NCBI GenBank assembly: GCA_029560815.1
Contig: JAKQKF010000184.1
Coordinates: 1-45,092, forward strand
Reading direction: 5' to 3'
From: a bacterium
GTDB taxonomy: Bacteria > KSB1 > UBA2214
Length of the DNA: 45,092 nt
Shown: positions 9,099 to 17,921 of the stretch, one piece after another
Position numbering within the stretch: the stretch's first letter is position 1
Layout: each line of letters begins with the position of its first letter
Program-made: the position numbers and the translations under genes
Notes under the pieces: model-generated
The model's input: only the letters and a program-made list of their open reading frames with translations
Database searches by the model: none
Told to the model about the DNA's origin: nothing

Positions 9099-9122
9099 GC
9101 CGGGAGAGCGAATTCTCCCGGC
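9099..9122 (-). other. Stable hairpin in the tpiA leader
   Basis: GCCGGGAGA (9099-9107) pairs with TCTCCCGGC (9114-9122) around a 6-base loop. It lies between the tpiA promoter and start codon, and also behind gap. No U-tract follows on the minus strand, so it more likely protects or processes the tpiA mRNA, or ends gap transcription inefficiently, than acts as a standard terminator. Confidence 0.5.
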
Positions 9123-9131
9123 AGTGCCAAA

Positions 9132-9160
9132 AAGTTACACAAAAAATGTCGAAAAGCCAA
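9132..9160 (-). promoter_or_regulatory. Promoter of tpiA
   Basis: Minus-strand -35 TTGGCT (9155-9160), 17-base spacer, -10 TAACTT (9132-9137). The spacer contains GACATTTTTTG, and GTAACTTT spans the -10; both strings are nearly the same at the gap promoter. It overlaps the spacer just past the gap stop codon. Confidence 0.6.
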
Positions 9161-9168
9161 CAGTTTTA

Positions 9169-10262
<1,094 letters not shown>

Positions 10263-10338
10263 TGAGATTACGCCCCTTCTGCGATGTAAAACAGCACTAC
10301 CTGCACCCCGCTCCTCCGCCCGGGCGCTTGCAGACGGC

Positions 10339-11040
10339 TCAGCGCACCCGCGCTATGGTCGCCGCGATCACCCGCCCCGCCCCCTGCTGCATCAATACCC
10401 GGGCGCACTCATCGAGGGTGTGCCCCGTGGTGAGCACATCATCCACCAGCACGATATCGCCCCCCGCCGATGAACAGCCCGCGCCGGCGGCGAAGACCCT
10501 GCGCAAATTGCGCAGCCGTTTCTGCCGCCCCATGCGTGCCTGCGGCGGAGTGGCGGCCACGCGCCGCAGTCCTTCCGGCTGCACCGGGAAACCCGTCACC
10601 AGGCCCATCGCCCGGGCCAGCAGCTCGGATTGGTTATAGCCCCGTTCGCGCCGCCGTGCCGGGTGCAGGGGCACCGGGATGATCGCCTCGACCGCATACC
10701 CGCCGTCCAGCAGCGCCAGACCCATTGCTTCGCCGAACGGGCAGGCCAGCGCCCGTCCGCCGTTGTACTTGAAAAAATGGACAAGCTTGCCCACCGGCTC
10801 CGTGTAATCATAAAGGGAGATGGCGCGCTCGAAATAGAGGGGCTGGCGCAGAGGTGTACGCAGGCTCAGGCTCGGAATGTCGGGGTCTTCAAGCTGGGGC
10901 AGATGACGAAAACAGATGCGGCAGATCAGCCTCTCCCCGGGCTGAAGATAGGCGTCACAGAGGAGGCAAAGCGGCGGATAGAAAAAATCGACCGGCGGCC
11001 GGGCCAGAGTGCGCAGCCGCTGCAAGCTGGTCCATTTCAT
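10339..11040 (-). CDS. comF: ComF family phosphoribosyltransferase-like protein
   Basis: 233-aa protein of the ComF/GntX family, linked to DNA uptake in naturally competent bacteria, though the biochemical role is unsettled. An N-terminal zinc-binding region has paired cysteines CLLC and CRIC (residues 25-42). The C-terminal phosphoribosyltransferase domain has RRRERGYNQSELLAR and the PRPP loop DIVLVDDVLTTGHT (about 196-209). Length is normal. The ATG at 11038-11040 directly follows the palindrome GGAGCGCTCC, part of which serves as ribosome-binding site. It is the last gene of the run descending from purL. Confidence 0.92.
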   Translation of the reverse strand: MKWTSLQRLRTLARPPVDFFYPPLCLLCDAYLQPGERLICRICFRHLPQLEDPDIPSLSLRTPLRQPLYFERAISLYDYTEPVGKLVHFFKYNGGRALACPFGEAMGLALLDGGYAVEAIIPVPLHPARRRERGYNQSELLARAMGLVTGFPVQPEGLRRVAATPPQARMGRQKRLRNLRRVFAAGAGCSSAGGDIVLVDDVLTTGHTLDECARVLMQQGAGRVIAATIARVR

Positions 11041-11133
11041 GGAGCGCTCCCGCAGTCAACCAACTCGTGCTCACCCGACCACCATCCCCCGGGGCTGAAC
11101 CGGCACTGCTGCCGCTTCAGCGCTTGCGTGCAT

Positions 11134-11149
11134 CCTCCCGAACGGGAGG
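11134..11149 (-). terminator. GC-rich hairpin directly after the barrel gene stop
   Basis: CCTCCC (11134-11139) pairs with GGGAGG (11144-11149) around a tetraloop, starting at the base after the stop codon of the outer-membrane gene. There is no U-tract in the minus direction, so its role as a terminator is uncertain; it may stabilise the mRNA end or limit read-through into comF. Confidence 0.4.
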
Positions 11150-12487
11150 CTAAAAATTGTAGGAAAAGACCAGTTTGGGCTCGATGCGCTGCTGCTGCCG
11201 GTAGATATGGCTCCCCTCTTTAGTCTCCGCATAGGTCCAGATATAATCGACATAGGCGATGAGATAGGGTTTCAGCTTGTAGCCGAGGCCGAGACGGGCC
11301 ACGCTCCGCTCATCAAGGGTGAAAAGATCACCGAGCTTCTCGATATAGCCCTTGTCATAGGTCATGTGGGCGGCCAGCACCGGGATCAGATCGGGGGCCT
11401 CGGCCGCCAGGTGCAGTCTGCCGCTGTGGGGCTGGGAATCAAGCCTGCTCATCATGCCGAGCAGGCGCACTTTGTTGCCGAGGAGGCCGCCGTAGAGCTC
11501 CCCAAAGATCCCTTTGGTCTCCTCGGTCACCCCGAGCAGGGCATCGGCCTTGTGCAGAGTGTCGCCGGAGACGATCCGGAAGCGGTCGATGTCGTAGAAA
11601 GGGTCAAAATAGGAGGCGATAAACTCCTTGCCCAGCCAGCGGCGTTCGATGCGCGCCGAGATTTCCATCATTCCGAGGAGGTTGCCGACGCCGGCCTGGA
11701 TCCCCAGCGCCTTGCCGGCGCCGAAGATGCGGGTCCTGTGCTCCACCGAGCTGTAGCCCCGTATATGGGCATAGTCGAAATAGAGCATGGTCGTAAAAAC
11801 GGAGGTGCGCACCAGAGGAAGTTCGAGGTCGCCGCCGATTACAGAGATGCCATCATCGCTGCCGGCGTTGACGTCGGGATCCAGATCGGCGGCGTAGGTG
11901 GCCCCCATGGCGAAATTCTTGAGGACCGGGATATCGAGGGTATACATCGGGCGCAGGTAGATCCGCAGGCCGAGCAAATCGCTGCGCCCCAGGTTGCTGA
12001 CAGCGCTTTCAAAACCGTACTCGCCGAAATCAAGATCCAGCTCCAGGCCGATCTTGCGATTGTCGTACGAGGCCTCGTTGGTAAAATAGTTGACGATAAA
12101 ACCGTGGCCCAGGCGGGCGGCGTCGAGGGTGCCGATGCGGGCATAGGTCTTGTCCATCTTCCGGCCGTAGCGCAGGTAGCGCAGAAGGCGGAGATAGTCA
12201 TAACTGCTGTCCCAGTCCTGGGCGCGGATCCCGCCGCCCTCGATATCATAAAGCAGATTGATGTTCAGGCCGACGCCGATCTTGCCGAAGGAGAGCTCGG
12301 GGCGGAACGCGATGGAGAGATAGTTCCTGGTCCTGCCGTCCTCGGAGATAGTGGCGAAACCCAACCCGCCCATGAAGCGGCCGCCCTCCTCGCCATAGTG
12401 GCCAAGGCCGCCATCGTATAACTGGGAATACCCGATGCCCGTCACACCCAGAAGAAGCCACGCCACCCACAGGTAGATTCGTTTCAT
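11150..12487 (-). CDS. Outer-membrane beta-barrel protein of unknown function
   Basis: 445 aa with a signal peptide (MKRIYLWVAWLLLGVTGIGYS) and a sequence of alternating amphipathic strands rich in Tyr, Gly, Asp and Arg throughout, ending in KLVFSYNF with a C-terminal Phe, the typical BAM-recognised last strand. There is no plug domain and no Cys lipobox. Features include a strand pair LRLLRYLRYGRKM and a conserved-looking LGHGFIVNYFTNEASYDNRK. I do not recognise a named family. The start at 12485-12487 has AGGAAAGG. It follows the PfpI-ferritin gene by 50 bases and is likely cotranscribed with it. Confidence 0.8.
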   Translation of the reverse strand: MKRIYLWVAWLLLGVTGIGYSQLYDGGLGHYGEEGGRFMGGLGFATISEDGRTRNYLSIAFRPELSFGKIGVGLNINLLYDIEGGGIRAQDWDSSYDYLRLLRYLRYGRKMDKTYARIGTLDAARLGHGFIVNYFTNEASYDNRKIGLELDLDFGEYGFESAVSNLGRSDLLGLRIYLRPMYTLDIPVLKNFAMGATYAADLDPDVNAGSDDGISVIGGDLELPLVRTSVFTTMLYFDYAHIRGYSSVEHRTRIFGAGKALGIQAGVGNLLGMMEISARIERRWLGKEFIASYFDPFYDIDRFRIVSGDTLHKADALLGVTEETKGIFGELYGGLLGNKVRLLGMMSRLDSQPHSGRLHLAAEAPDLIPVLAAHMTYDKGYIEKLGDLFTLDERSVARLGLGYKLKPYLIAYVDYIWTYAETKEGSHIYRQQQRIEPKLVFSYNF

Positions 12488-12537
12488 ACGATTGCGCCTT
12501 TCCTGATGATGCCAGATCAATGCGAATCAGCCCGGCT

Positions 12538-13557
12538 TTACCAGAGGTCCTCCATGCCGGGTGGCATGTCAAAATGAGTCGCCCATTGAAAATGGGCCTG
12601 CCCTCCCTGCAGCAGGGACTTGTCGACCGAGAGCAGCCGTTTGTGTTCCATCTCCTCGGCGGCCAGATATTCGAACATCTCTTTGGCGCGTTCGCTTCTG
12701 GCGCGCATGGCCATATGGCGATAATATTCGTAGGCCTTCTGTTCGGCGGCGATGGCCAGATCGAGGGCCTCTGCGGCGGTGATGTCGGGCGAGACGCTCT
12801 TGCCGCTGATCTCGGTGGCCATCAGGGTTGCCTCCGGCCGCCTGCCCGCGACCTTGACATAGAGCTCGGCGAGCTGGTCAAAGTGGCCGAGCTCGGTGAC
12901 GGCGAGATATTTGAATTTGTTGCGCAGGGCCTCGGAACTCAAAACCTCGGCCACGCCCGCGTAAAACTCCTGGGCGCCCTTTTCACGGCTGATCGCCATC
13001 TCCAGTGCGGTCAGGGCATCCGCCAGCTTTTCCCCGCCTTTCCCTGCAAGCGCCTCTCCGAACGCCTGATTGAAGGCGGGGAGATCGTCCGGCTTGCGTG
13101 AGCTGATCAGCTGGCCGTCGACGCAGACCTCCTGGTCCACATAGCGGGCGCCCGCAAGCATGACGTCATCGCGAATGCCGATGTAGCAGGTCGTGGTCAC
13201 ACCGGCGAGCAGGCCGGCTGAGATCAGCACCTGCGGCCCGTGGCAGATGACCCCGACGGGGCGGCCGTTCTGCCAGAACTCCCGGACAAACTTCAGGGCC
13301 TGATCGTGAACGCGGATGCGTTCGGGCGCGCCGCCGCCCGGTATGATCAGCCCGTCATAGACGCTCGATTCCGCCTCGTCGATGGCGAGATCCGGGCGGA
13401 GGGTGATCCGTCCGTATTTGCCGGTCAACTCCGACCGGTCCAGGCCGATCAAATCGACGACAGCTCCCCGCTCCTGCAGCCAGCGGCGCGGTATGGTGGC
13501 CTCTTCATCGTGAAACTGGGGCCCGATCAGAATGGCGACTCTTTTACCTTTTAGCAT
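12538..13557 (-). CDS. PfpI/DJ-1 domain fused to a ferritin-like diiron domain
   Basis: 339-aa cytoplasmic two-domain protein. Residues 1-168 form a DJ-1/PfpI domain: GPQFHDEEA carries the acidic residue, IIPGGGAPER the oxyanion region, and VICHGPQVLISAG the nucleophile elbow with Cys105-His106. Residues 178-310 are a rubrerythrin/ferritin-like four-helix bundle with the expected metal ligands: Glu in helix 1 (REKGAQEFY), E222-x-x-H225, Glu272 in helix 3 (AAEQKAYEYY) and E302-x-x-H305. The C-terminal tail is about 30 residues. PfpI-type proteins act on damaged or glycated proteins or as chaperones; the diiron part suggests peroxide or oxygen reduction. AGGAGG lies ahead of the ATG at 13555-13557. 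Function is inferred, the architecture is seen. Confidence 0.86.
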   Translation of the reverse strand: MLKGKRVAILIGPQFHDEEATIPRRWLQERGAVVDLIGLDRSELTGKYGRITLRPDLAIDEAESSVYDGLIIPGGGAPERIRVHDQALKFVREFWQNGRPVGVICHGPQVLISAGLLAGVTTTCYIGIRDDVMLAGARYVDQEVCVDGQLISSRKPDDLPAFNQAFGEALAGKGGEKLADALTALEMAISREKGAQEFYAGVAEVLSSEALRNKFKYLAVTELGHFDQLAELYVKVAGRRPEATLMATEISGKSVSPDITAAEALDLAIAAEQKAYEYYRHMAMRARSERAKEMFEYLAAEEMEHKRLLSVDKSLLQGGQAHFQWATHFDMPPGMEDLW

Positions 13558-13571
13558 TACGGGTTATCCTC

Positions 13572-13842
13572 CTATAGTGCGGAATTGAAATCGGGGCTCG
13601 GTTTGACGGGATTGATTGTTTTTTCCAGTTCGAAGATCATATCACGCAGCAGGGCAGCCCGTTCGTAATCCTCACTGCGGGCGGCGGCCGTCCGGGCGGC
13701 CGTCAAGATCCATCTGCATGAGGCCGAGATCGAGGCGCAGCTGCAGTTTTTGCCTGCCATCCTCCCCCTGGATGAGACGAACATTCATATCATTGTCTGA
13801 ATAGGGCCACTTGCGCAGGATGGGTCCGCTGTCATCCGCCAT
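13572..13842 (-). pseudogene. Remnant of a UVR-motif protein, frame broken in the middle
   Basis: The ATG at 13840-13842 (GAGG upstream) opens a 56-codon frame ending in DLGLMQMDLDGRPDGRRPQ and TGA at 13672-13674. In another frame, starting at that same point, the sequence continues with SEDYERAALLRDMIFELEK, a clear UvrB/UvrC (UVR) motif, to a stop at 13572-13574 that overlaps the next gene's AGGAGG. From memory of the family, related UVR-motif proteins have both ends but about 130 more residues between them, so an internal deletion with frameshift is the simplest reading. A sequencing error could explain the frameshift, not the missing middle. A programmed frameshift has no obvious slippery site. 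Confidence 0.65.
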
Positions 13843-13891
13843 ATAAACCTCACAACATAGGCCGGCATGCCCTGGACCCTCGGGCGCAGGG

Positions 13892-14668
13892 TTAACGGAA
13901 ATAGGCGACAGCGTTGCGGAAAATGGCCGCCCCATCGCCTTCATGAGCAGCCCCTTCCCTCATCCAGCGCGGATGGTTGGTGGGATCGATGTGGCGTTCC
14001 GGATGCGGCATGAGTCCCAGAATTCTGCCTGTGGGATCACAAATGCCGGCGATATCCCGAACCGAACCATTCGGGTTGGCCGGGTAGGCGGCGGCGCCGC
14101 CATCCGCAGTGCAATAACGAAAAACGATCTGTCGATTGGCCTCCAGCCGTTCCAGCACCTCCGGATGACTCACGGCAAATTTTCCTTCCGCATGAGCAAC
14201 CGGGAAATAGAGCTGTTCCGGCATTGGCGTGGTGAAAACACAGGGGCTTTCGAGCACCCGCAGATAGACCCAGCGGTCTTCGAATTTTCCCGAGTCGTTA
14301 TGGACCAGGGTGACCTGCTGTCCGGCGGCGAAATCCAGCGCCGGTAAAAGCCCCGCTTTAACTAACACCTGAAAGCCATTGCAAATTCCGATGATCAGCT
14401 TGCCGGCCTGATGGAAAGCGGTCAGCTGCTCCGCCAGCTTGTAGCGCAGCTCGTTGGCCAGGATCTTGCCCGCCGATATGTCGTCCCCGTAGGTGAACCC
14501 TCCGGGAATGGCGAGGATCTGATAGTCCGCCAGCGGAACTTCACCCCGCAGCAGGCGGTTGATGTGGATCATCTCAGCGCGGGCTCCCGCGTATTCAAAG
14601 GCATAGTGCGTCTCCATATCGCAGTTGGAGCCGGCGGCGCGCAGCACGATTACTCTCGGTTTCGTCAT
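13892..14668 (-). CDS. purQ: Phosphoribosylformylglycinamidine synthase, glutaminase subunit PurQ
   Basis: 258-aa class I glutamine amidotransferase that supplies ammonia to PurL in the fourth step of purine synthesis. The nucleophile Cys is in IIGICNGFQVLV (about residue 96), and the His-Glu pair is in LMPHPERHID near the C-terminus; PGGFTYGDDISAG is diagnostic of PurQ. The start at 14666-14668 is four bases past the purL stop, and its ribosome-binding site AGGTGG lies inside the last purL codons, so translation is coupled. Slightly longer than the usual 225-230 residues. Confidence 0.97.
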   Translation of the reverse strand: MTKPRVIVLRAAGSNCDMETHYAFEYAGARAEMIHINRLLRGEVPLADYQILAIPGGFTYGDDISAGKILANELRYKLAEQLTAFHQAGKLIIGICNGFQVLVKAGLLPALDFAAGQQVTLVHNDSGKFEDRWVYLRVLESPCVFTTPMPEQLYFPVAHAEGKFAVSHPEVLERLEANRQIVFRYCTADGGAAAYPANPNGSVRDIAGICDPTGRILGLMPHPERHIDPTNHPRWMREGAAHEGDGAAIFRNAVAYFR

Positions 14669-14672
14669 CGGA

Positions 14673-17534
14673 TCACCACCTCAGGGTTTCTTGCCAGGAG
14701 TTCTTCAACAGGTCGATGGCCTCATCCACGACCAGCTCGTCGGCGAGGCCGCGGATCCTGAGCCGCGGCCCGGCGGTGACCTCACCGAGGCGGGCGCAGG
14801 GCAGCTGCAGGAAGCGGGCGCGGAACTCCTCCTCCCGTCCCGGGGGTACCTCGACGATGAAGCGGCTGTTGGATTCGGAAAAGAGGGCCCAGTCGCTGCG
14901 CAGCAGATCGGTGCTGCGGGGCAGGTCGCAGAGCGTCACCTCGGCGCCGCAGCCGCCGGCGAAGGCCATCTCCGCCAGGGCTACGCCCAGGCCGCCTTCG
15001 GAGCAGTCATGACAGGCGCGCACCAGTCCCGCGGCAATGGCATCGGCAAGGGCATTGAACAGAGTCCGGGCGCGGGCGGGATCGACCTGCGGCACGACTC
15101 CGCTGCTGTGGCCGATCGCTTCATAATAATGCGAGCCGCCCAGCTCCTTTCTGGTTTCGCCGACGATGAAAAGGCTGTCGCCCGGCCGCTTGAGGTCCAT
15201 TGAAACCGCCGTGCGGCAGTCCTCCATCACCGCGATCGCGGAGATGAGCAGCGTCGGCGGGATGGCGATGCTCTCGCCGGTCTCGGTCTTGTATTCGTTG
15301 TTGAGACTGTCCTTGCCCGAGATAAAGGGGGTACCCAGAACCTTGGCCATATCGTAGCAGGCCTGAGCGGCGCGCAGAAGGCCGCCGAGGCGGTCCGGCT
15401 TGTCGGTATTGCCCCAGCAGAAATTGTCGAGCAGGGCGCAGCGCTCCAGACGGCCGCCCACCGCGATGATATTGCGCAGGGCCTCATCGATGGCCGAGGC
15501 CGCCATCCAGTAGGGGTCAATCAGACCGTATTTCGGATTGAGGCCGTTGGCGAGGATGACCGCGCGGTGGCTCTCCAACCGGGGCCGCGTGATGCAGGCA
15601 TCGGCCGGGCCGTCGTTGACCACGCCCACCAGCGGCTTTAAAACACTGCCGCCCTGGACTTCGTGATCGTACTGGCGGATCACCCACTCCTTGCTGCAGA
15701 CATTGGGGGCGGCGAGGATCCGGTGCAGAATTTCACCCAGACTGGCGGGCTGGGCGCCCTCCCGCGCGACGATGGCCGGGGGTTCCCAGCGGGCCTTGCG
15801 CACAATGCGCGGCTGACCTTCGTGAAGAAAAGCCATCTCCAGCTCACCCACCACCTGGCTGTGGTAGCGCAGACGGATCCGGTTATCGGCGGTGGTGCGG
15901 CCGATGACGGTTGCCTCCACATCCTCGGCGGCAAAGAGAGCGAGCGCCTGCTCCAGCTTGTCCGGCGCAACAAAGATCACCATGCGCTCCTGTGCCTCGG
16001 AGATCCAGATCTCCATATAGGTGAGACCGTGATACTTGAGAGGGATGAATTCGAGGTCGACCTCGGCGCCGGTGGTTTTGGCGAGTTCACCCACCGCCGA
16101 AGAGAGGCCGCCTGCCCCGCAGTCGGTGATGGCGCGGTAGAGGCCGAGATCGCGCGCCTGCATCAGGGTATCCACCAGCTTCTTTTCGACGATGGGGTTG
16201 CCGATCTGGACGGCCCCGCTCCAGGTGCCCTCGCTCTCGCTGTGCAGCTCGCCCGAAGAGGCGGTGGCGCCGTGAATGCCGTCGCGGCCGGTGCGCCCCC
16301 CCACCACTACGATAAAATCACCCGCGACCACACTCTTCTCGCACTGGTCGCGCGGGATAAGGCCGACATTGCCGCAGTAGACCAGAGGATTGCCGAGGTA
16401 GCGTTCATCGAAATAGATTGACCCGTTCGAGGTCGGAATACCCATGCGGTTGCCATAATCGCGCACCCCGGCAACAACGCCCTGCATCACCCGTTTGGGA
16501 TGAAGGACGCCCCTGGGCAGCTGGTCATGGGGCAGATCGATGGGGCCGAAACAAAAGATGTCGGTATTGATGATCGGCTTGGCCCCGAGCCCCGTCCCCA
16601 TCGGATCGCGGATCACTCCGCCGATGCCGGTATTGGCGCCGCCGTAGGGCTCCATCGCCGAGGGATGATTGTGGGTTTCGACCTTGAAGCAGACGTTATA
16701 TTCGTCGTCAAATTCGATGATGCCGGCATTATCCTTAAAGACCGATACGCACCAGGGGAGGTCCAGCTCCCGGGTGACGCGGAAGATGGTCTCCTTGAGA
16801 GGGTTGTCGATCACCCGGCCCTCGAACTCGACCAGGCCGGTGAGGGTCTTGTGACTGCAGTGTTCGGACCAGGTCTGGGCGATCATTTCGAGCTCGACAT
16901 CGGTCGGCTCGCGCTCAAGCGAACGGAAATAGGCCTGGATGGTCTGCATCTCGACCAGATTGAGGAAAAGATCGCGCTCGCGGCTGATCTTCATCAGCTC
17001 CTCGTCCGCAGCGTGCAGCAGGGAGACGTGGATCAGCTCAAAAGGGAGCTCCTCAGTTGGAAAAAAGAGCCGCTCGCCGGGAAGATGGAGGTGTTCAACC
17101 ACCTTGTTCATCAGCAGCTTCTGAGCGATGAGTTCCTTCTCCGCATCCGTGAGACGGCCGGTGAGCTCGTAGCGCCGTGCGGTCCGGACCGCCTCGATGG
17201 TGTGCAGGCCGAGGTCGATGGCCCCCTTGCGGGCCGATTCGGCAACCATGTCGGTGACGCCGCGGTTGAGGGCCACCTCGGCCGACCAGTACTCACCGCG
17301 GCTGCGCTGCAGCAGGGTGTTGATGGCGTAATCATCGGTGACAGCATCGGCCAGCAGTTTGACGGCAATGAGCTCCTGCCCGGCGGGGGTGAGCTCACCG
17401 AGAAAGTAATAGACCCTGAAGGCGTGGACCGCGGTGAGGCCCGCAACACCGAGATCGCGCGCACCGGCGAGGATAGCCTTCCCCTCGGCATCGTGATACT
17501 GCTCTTTTTGGGCAAGTTCAATTCGGGTGATCAC
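14673..17534 (-). CDS. purL: Phosphoribosylformylglycinamidine synthase PurL with PurS-like repeats
   Basis: 953-aa synthetase making FGAM from FGAR with ammonia from PurQ. The PurL core begins near residue 205 (MIAQTWSEHCSHKTL) and includes ETHNHPSAMEPYGGA, GGRTGRDGIHGATASS, DCGAGGLSSAVGEL and a second half with SGKDSLNNEY and DCSEGGLGVALAEMAF. About 200 residues precede the core and contain two similar PurS-like units, one with LGVAGLTAVHAFRVYYFLGEL and one with LGLHTIEAVRTARRYELTGRL, each followed by a helix ending QKLL or VKLL. Normal small PurL is about 740 aa with a separate 80-aa PurS. The GTG start at 17532-17534 follows GAGGAG. It leads the operon with purQ. Confidence 0.95.
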   Translation of the reverse strand: MITRIELAQKEQYHDAEGKAILAGARDLGVAGLTAVHAFRVYYFLGELTPAGQELIAVKLLADAVTDDYAINTLLQRSRGEYWSAEVALNRGVTDMVAESARKGAIDLGLHTIEAVRTARRYELTGRLTDAEKELIAQKLLMNKVVEHLHLPGERLFFPTEELPFELIHVSLLHAADEELMKISRERDLFLNLVEMQTIQAYFRSLEREPTDVELEMIAQTWSEHCSHKTLTGLVEFEGRVIDNPLKETIFRVTRELDLPWCVSVFKDNAGIIEFDDEYNVCFKVETHNHPSAMEPYGGANTGIGGVIRDPMGTGLGAKPIINTDIFCFGPIDLPHDQLPRGVLHPKRVMQGVVAGVRDYGNRMGIPTSNGSIYFDERYLGNPLVYCGNVGLIPRDQCEKSVVAGDFIVVVGGRTGRDGIHGATASSGELHSESEGTWSGAVQIGNPIVEKKLVDTLMQARDLGLYRAITDCGAGGLSSAVGELAKTTGAEVDLEFIPLKYHGLTYMEIWISEAQERMVIFVAPDKLEQALALFAAEDVEATVIGRTTADNRIRLRYHSQVVGELEMAFLHEGQPRIVRKARWEPPAIVAREGAQPASLGEILHRILAAPNVCSKEWVIRQYDHEVQGGSVLKPLVGVVNDGPADACITRPRLESHRAVILANGLNPKYGLIDPYWMAASAIDEALRNIIAVGGRLERCALLDNFCWGNTDKPDRLGGLLRAAQACYDMAKVLGTPFISGKDSLNNEYKTETGESIAIPPTLLISAIAVMEDCRTAVSMDLKRPGDSLFIVGETRKELGGSHYYEAIGHSSGVVPQVDPARARTLFNALADAIAAGLVRACHDCSEGGLGVALAEMAFAGGCGAEVTLCDLPRSTDLLRSDWALFSESNSRFIVEVPPGREEEFRARFLQLPCARLGEVTAGPRLRIRGLADELVVDEAIDLLKNSWQETLRW

Positions 17535-17561
17535 ATCAGCTCCTCTGTTGATGATTAATCA

Positions 17562-17590
17562 ATTTTACATACTTTTGCAGGGAAATGCAA
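17562..17590 (-). promoter_or_regulatory. Promoter of purL-purQ
   Basis: Minus-strand -35 TTGCAT (17585-17590), 17-base spacer, -10 TAAAAT (17562-17567), about 20 bases ahead of the ribosome-binding site. I see no convincing PurR palindrome or guanine-riboswitch core in 17535-17690. The stretch between this promoter and the plus-strand one at 17692 holds nothing else recognisable. Confidence 0.6.
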
Positions 17591-17691
17591 CGGAAAAAGC
17601 GGGCTCATTCACCCTGTCACACGGGCCTGCTCCGGCCATCCGGTTTCCGGAGCAGAGCCAGCGGCCGGTAGAACAAATTGCACCAAAAAGC

Positions 17692-17720
17692 TTGACTTTA
17701 ACAACCATTATTAATACATT
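17692..17720 (+). promoter_or_regulatory. Promoter of the NlpC/P60 gene
   Basis: -35 TTGACT (17692-17697), 17-base spacer, -10 TACATT (17715-17720). It implies a transcript start near 17727 and a leader of about 195 nt. Confidence 0.68.
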
Positions 17721-17726
17721 TTGATG

Positions 17727-17921
17727 AATGTCACAAAATTATGTCTGCCTTGTGCGGCGGTTATTCGGGGAGAATGCTTGGCAACGCAAAGTTGAGGCAT
17801 CGGACCAATTTAGGAGCGGCATATTTTGGATTGTCACAGGCCCGAGTTTCCCCCAAACCCCTGCCCTGCCCATCGCAGGCTGGCTCTCCCGGCGCGCTGG
17901 CTGGCCGCTGGCGGGAGATTT
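17727..17921 (+). ncRNA. Structured leader of the NlpC/P60 gene, candidate cis-regulatory RNA
   Basis: The leader holds at least three stems. ATGCTT-GG-CAAC (17774-17785) pairs with GTTG-AGGCAT (17791-17800) around GCAAA. CCTGC (17865-17869) pairs with GCAGG (17875-17879). TCTCCCG (17885-17891) pairs with CGGGAGA (17912-17918), which contains the GGGAG ribosome-binding site just ahead of the ATG. An upstream GGGAGA (17768-17773) could pair with the same TCTCCC instead and free the site. It does not match the c-di-AMP, c-di-GMP or cobalamin riboswitch cores I know. Regulatory function is inferred from geometry. Confidence 0.5.

Noticed and set aside
13843..13944. Upstream extension of the UVR remnant into purQ
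   Set aside because: The extension overlaps the purQ end and has no ribosome-binding site; the ATG at 13842 has GAGG and matches the expected N-terminus.
17721..17921. c-di-AMP (ydaO) or c-di-GMP riboswitch ahead of the NlpC/P60 gene
   Set aside because: An ACGCAAAG string recalls c-di-GMP-I aptamers, but it forms a hairpin loop here, and the GCAAACC and GGGUUGCC partners are missing. The ydaO conserved segments are also absent. I leave it as an unclassified leader.
17826..17921. Longer start of the NlpC/P60 gene
   Set aside because: The extra 32 residues are proline- and arginine-rich ahead of a clear signal peptide, and the only good ribosome-binding site is at 17922.
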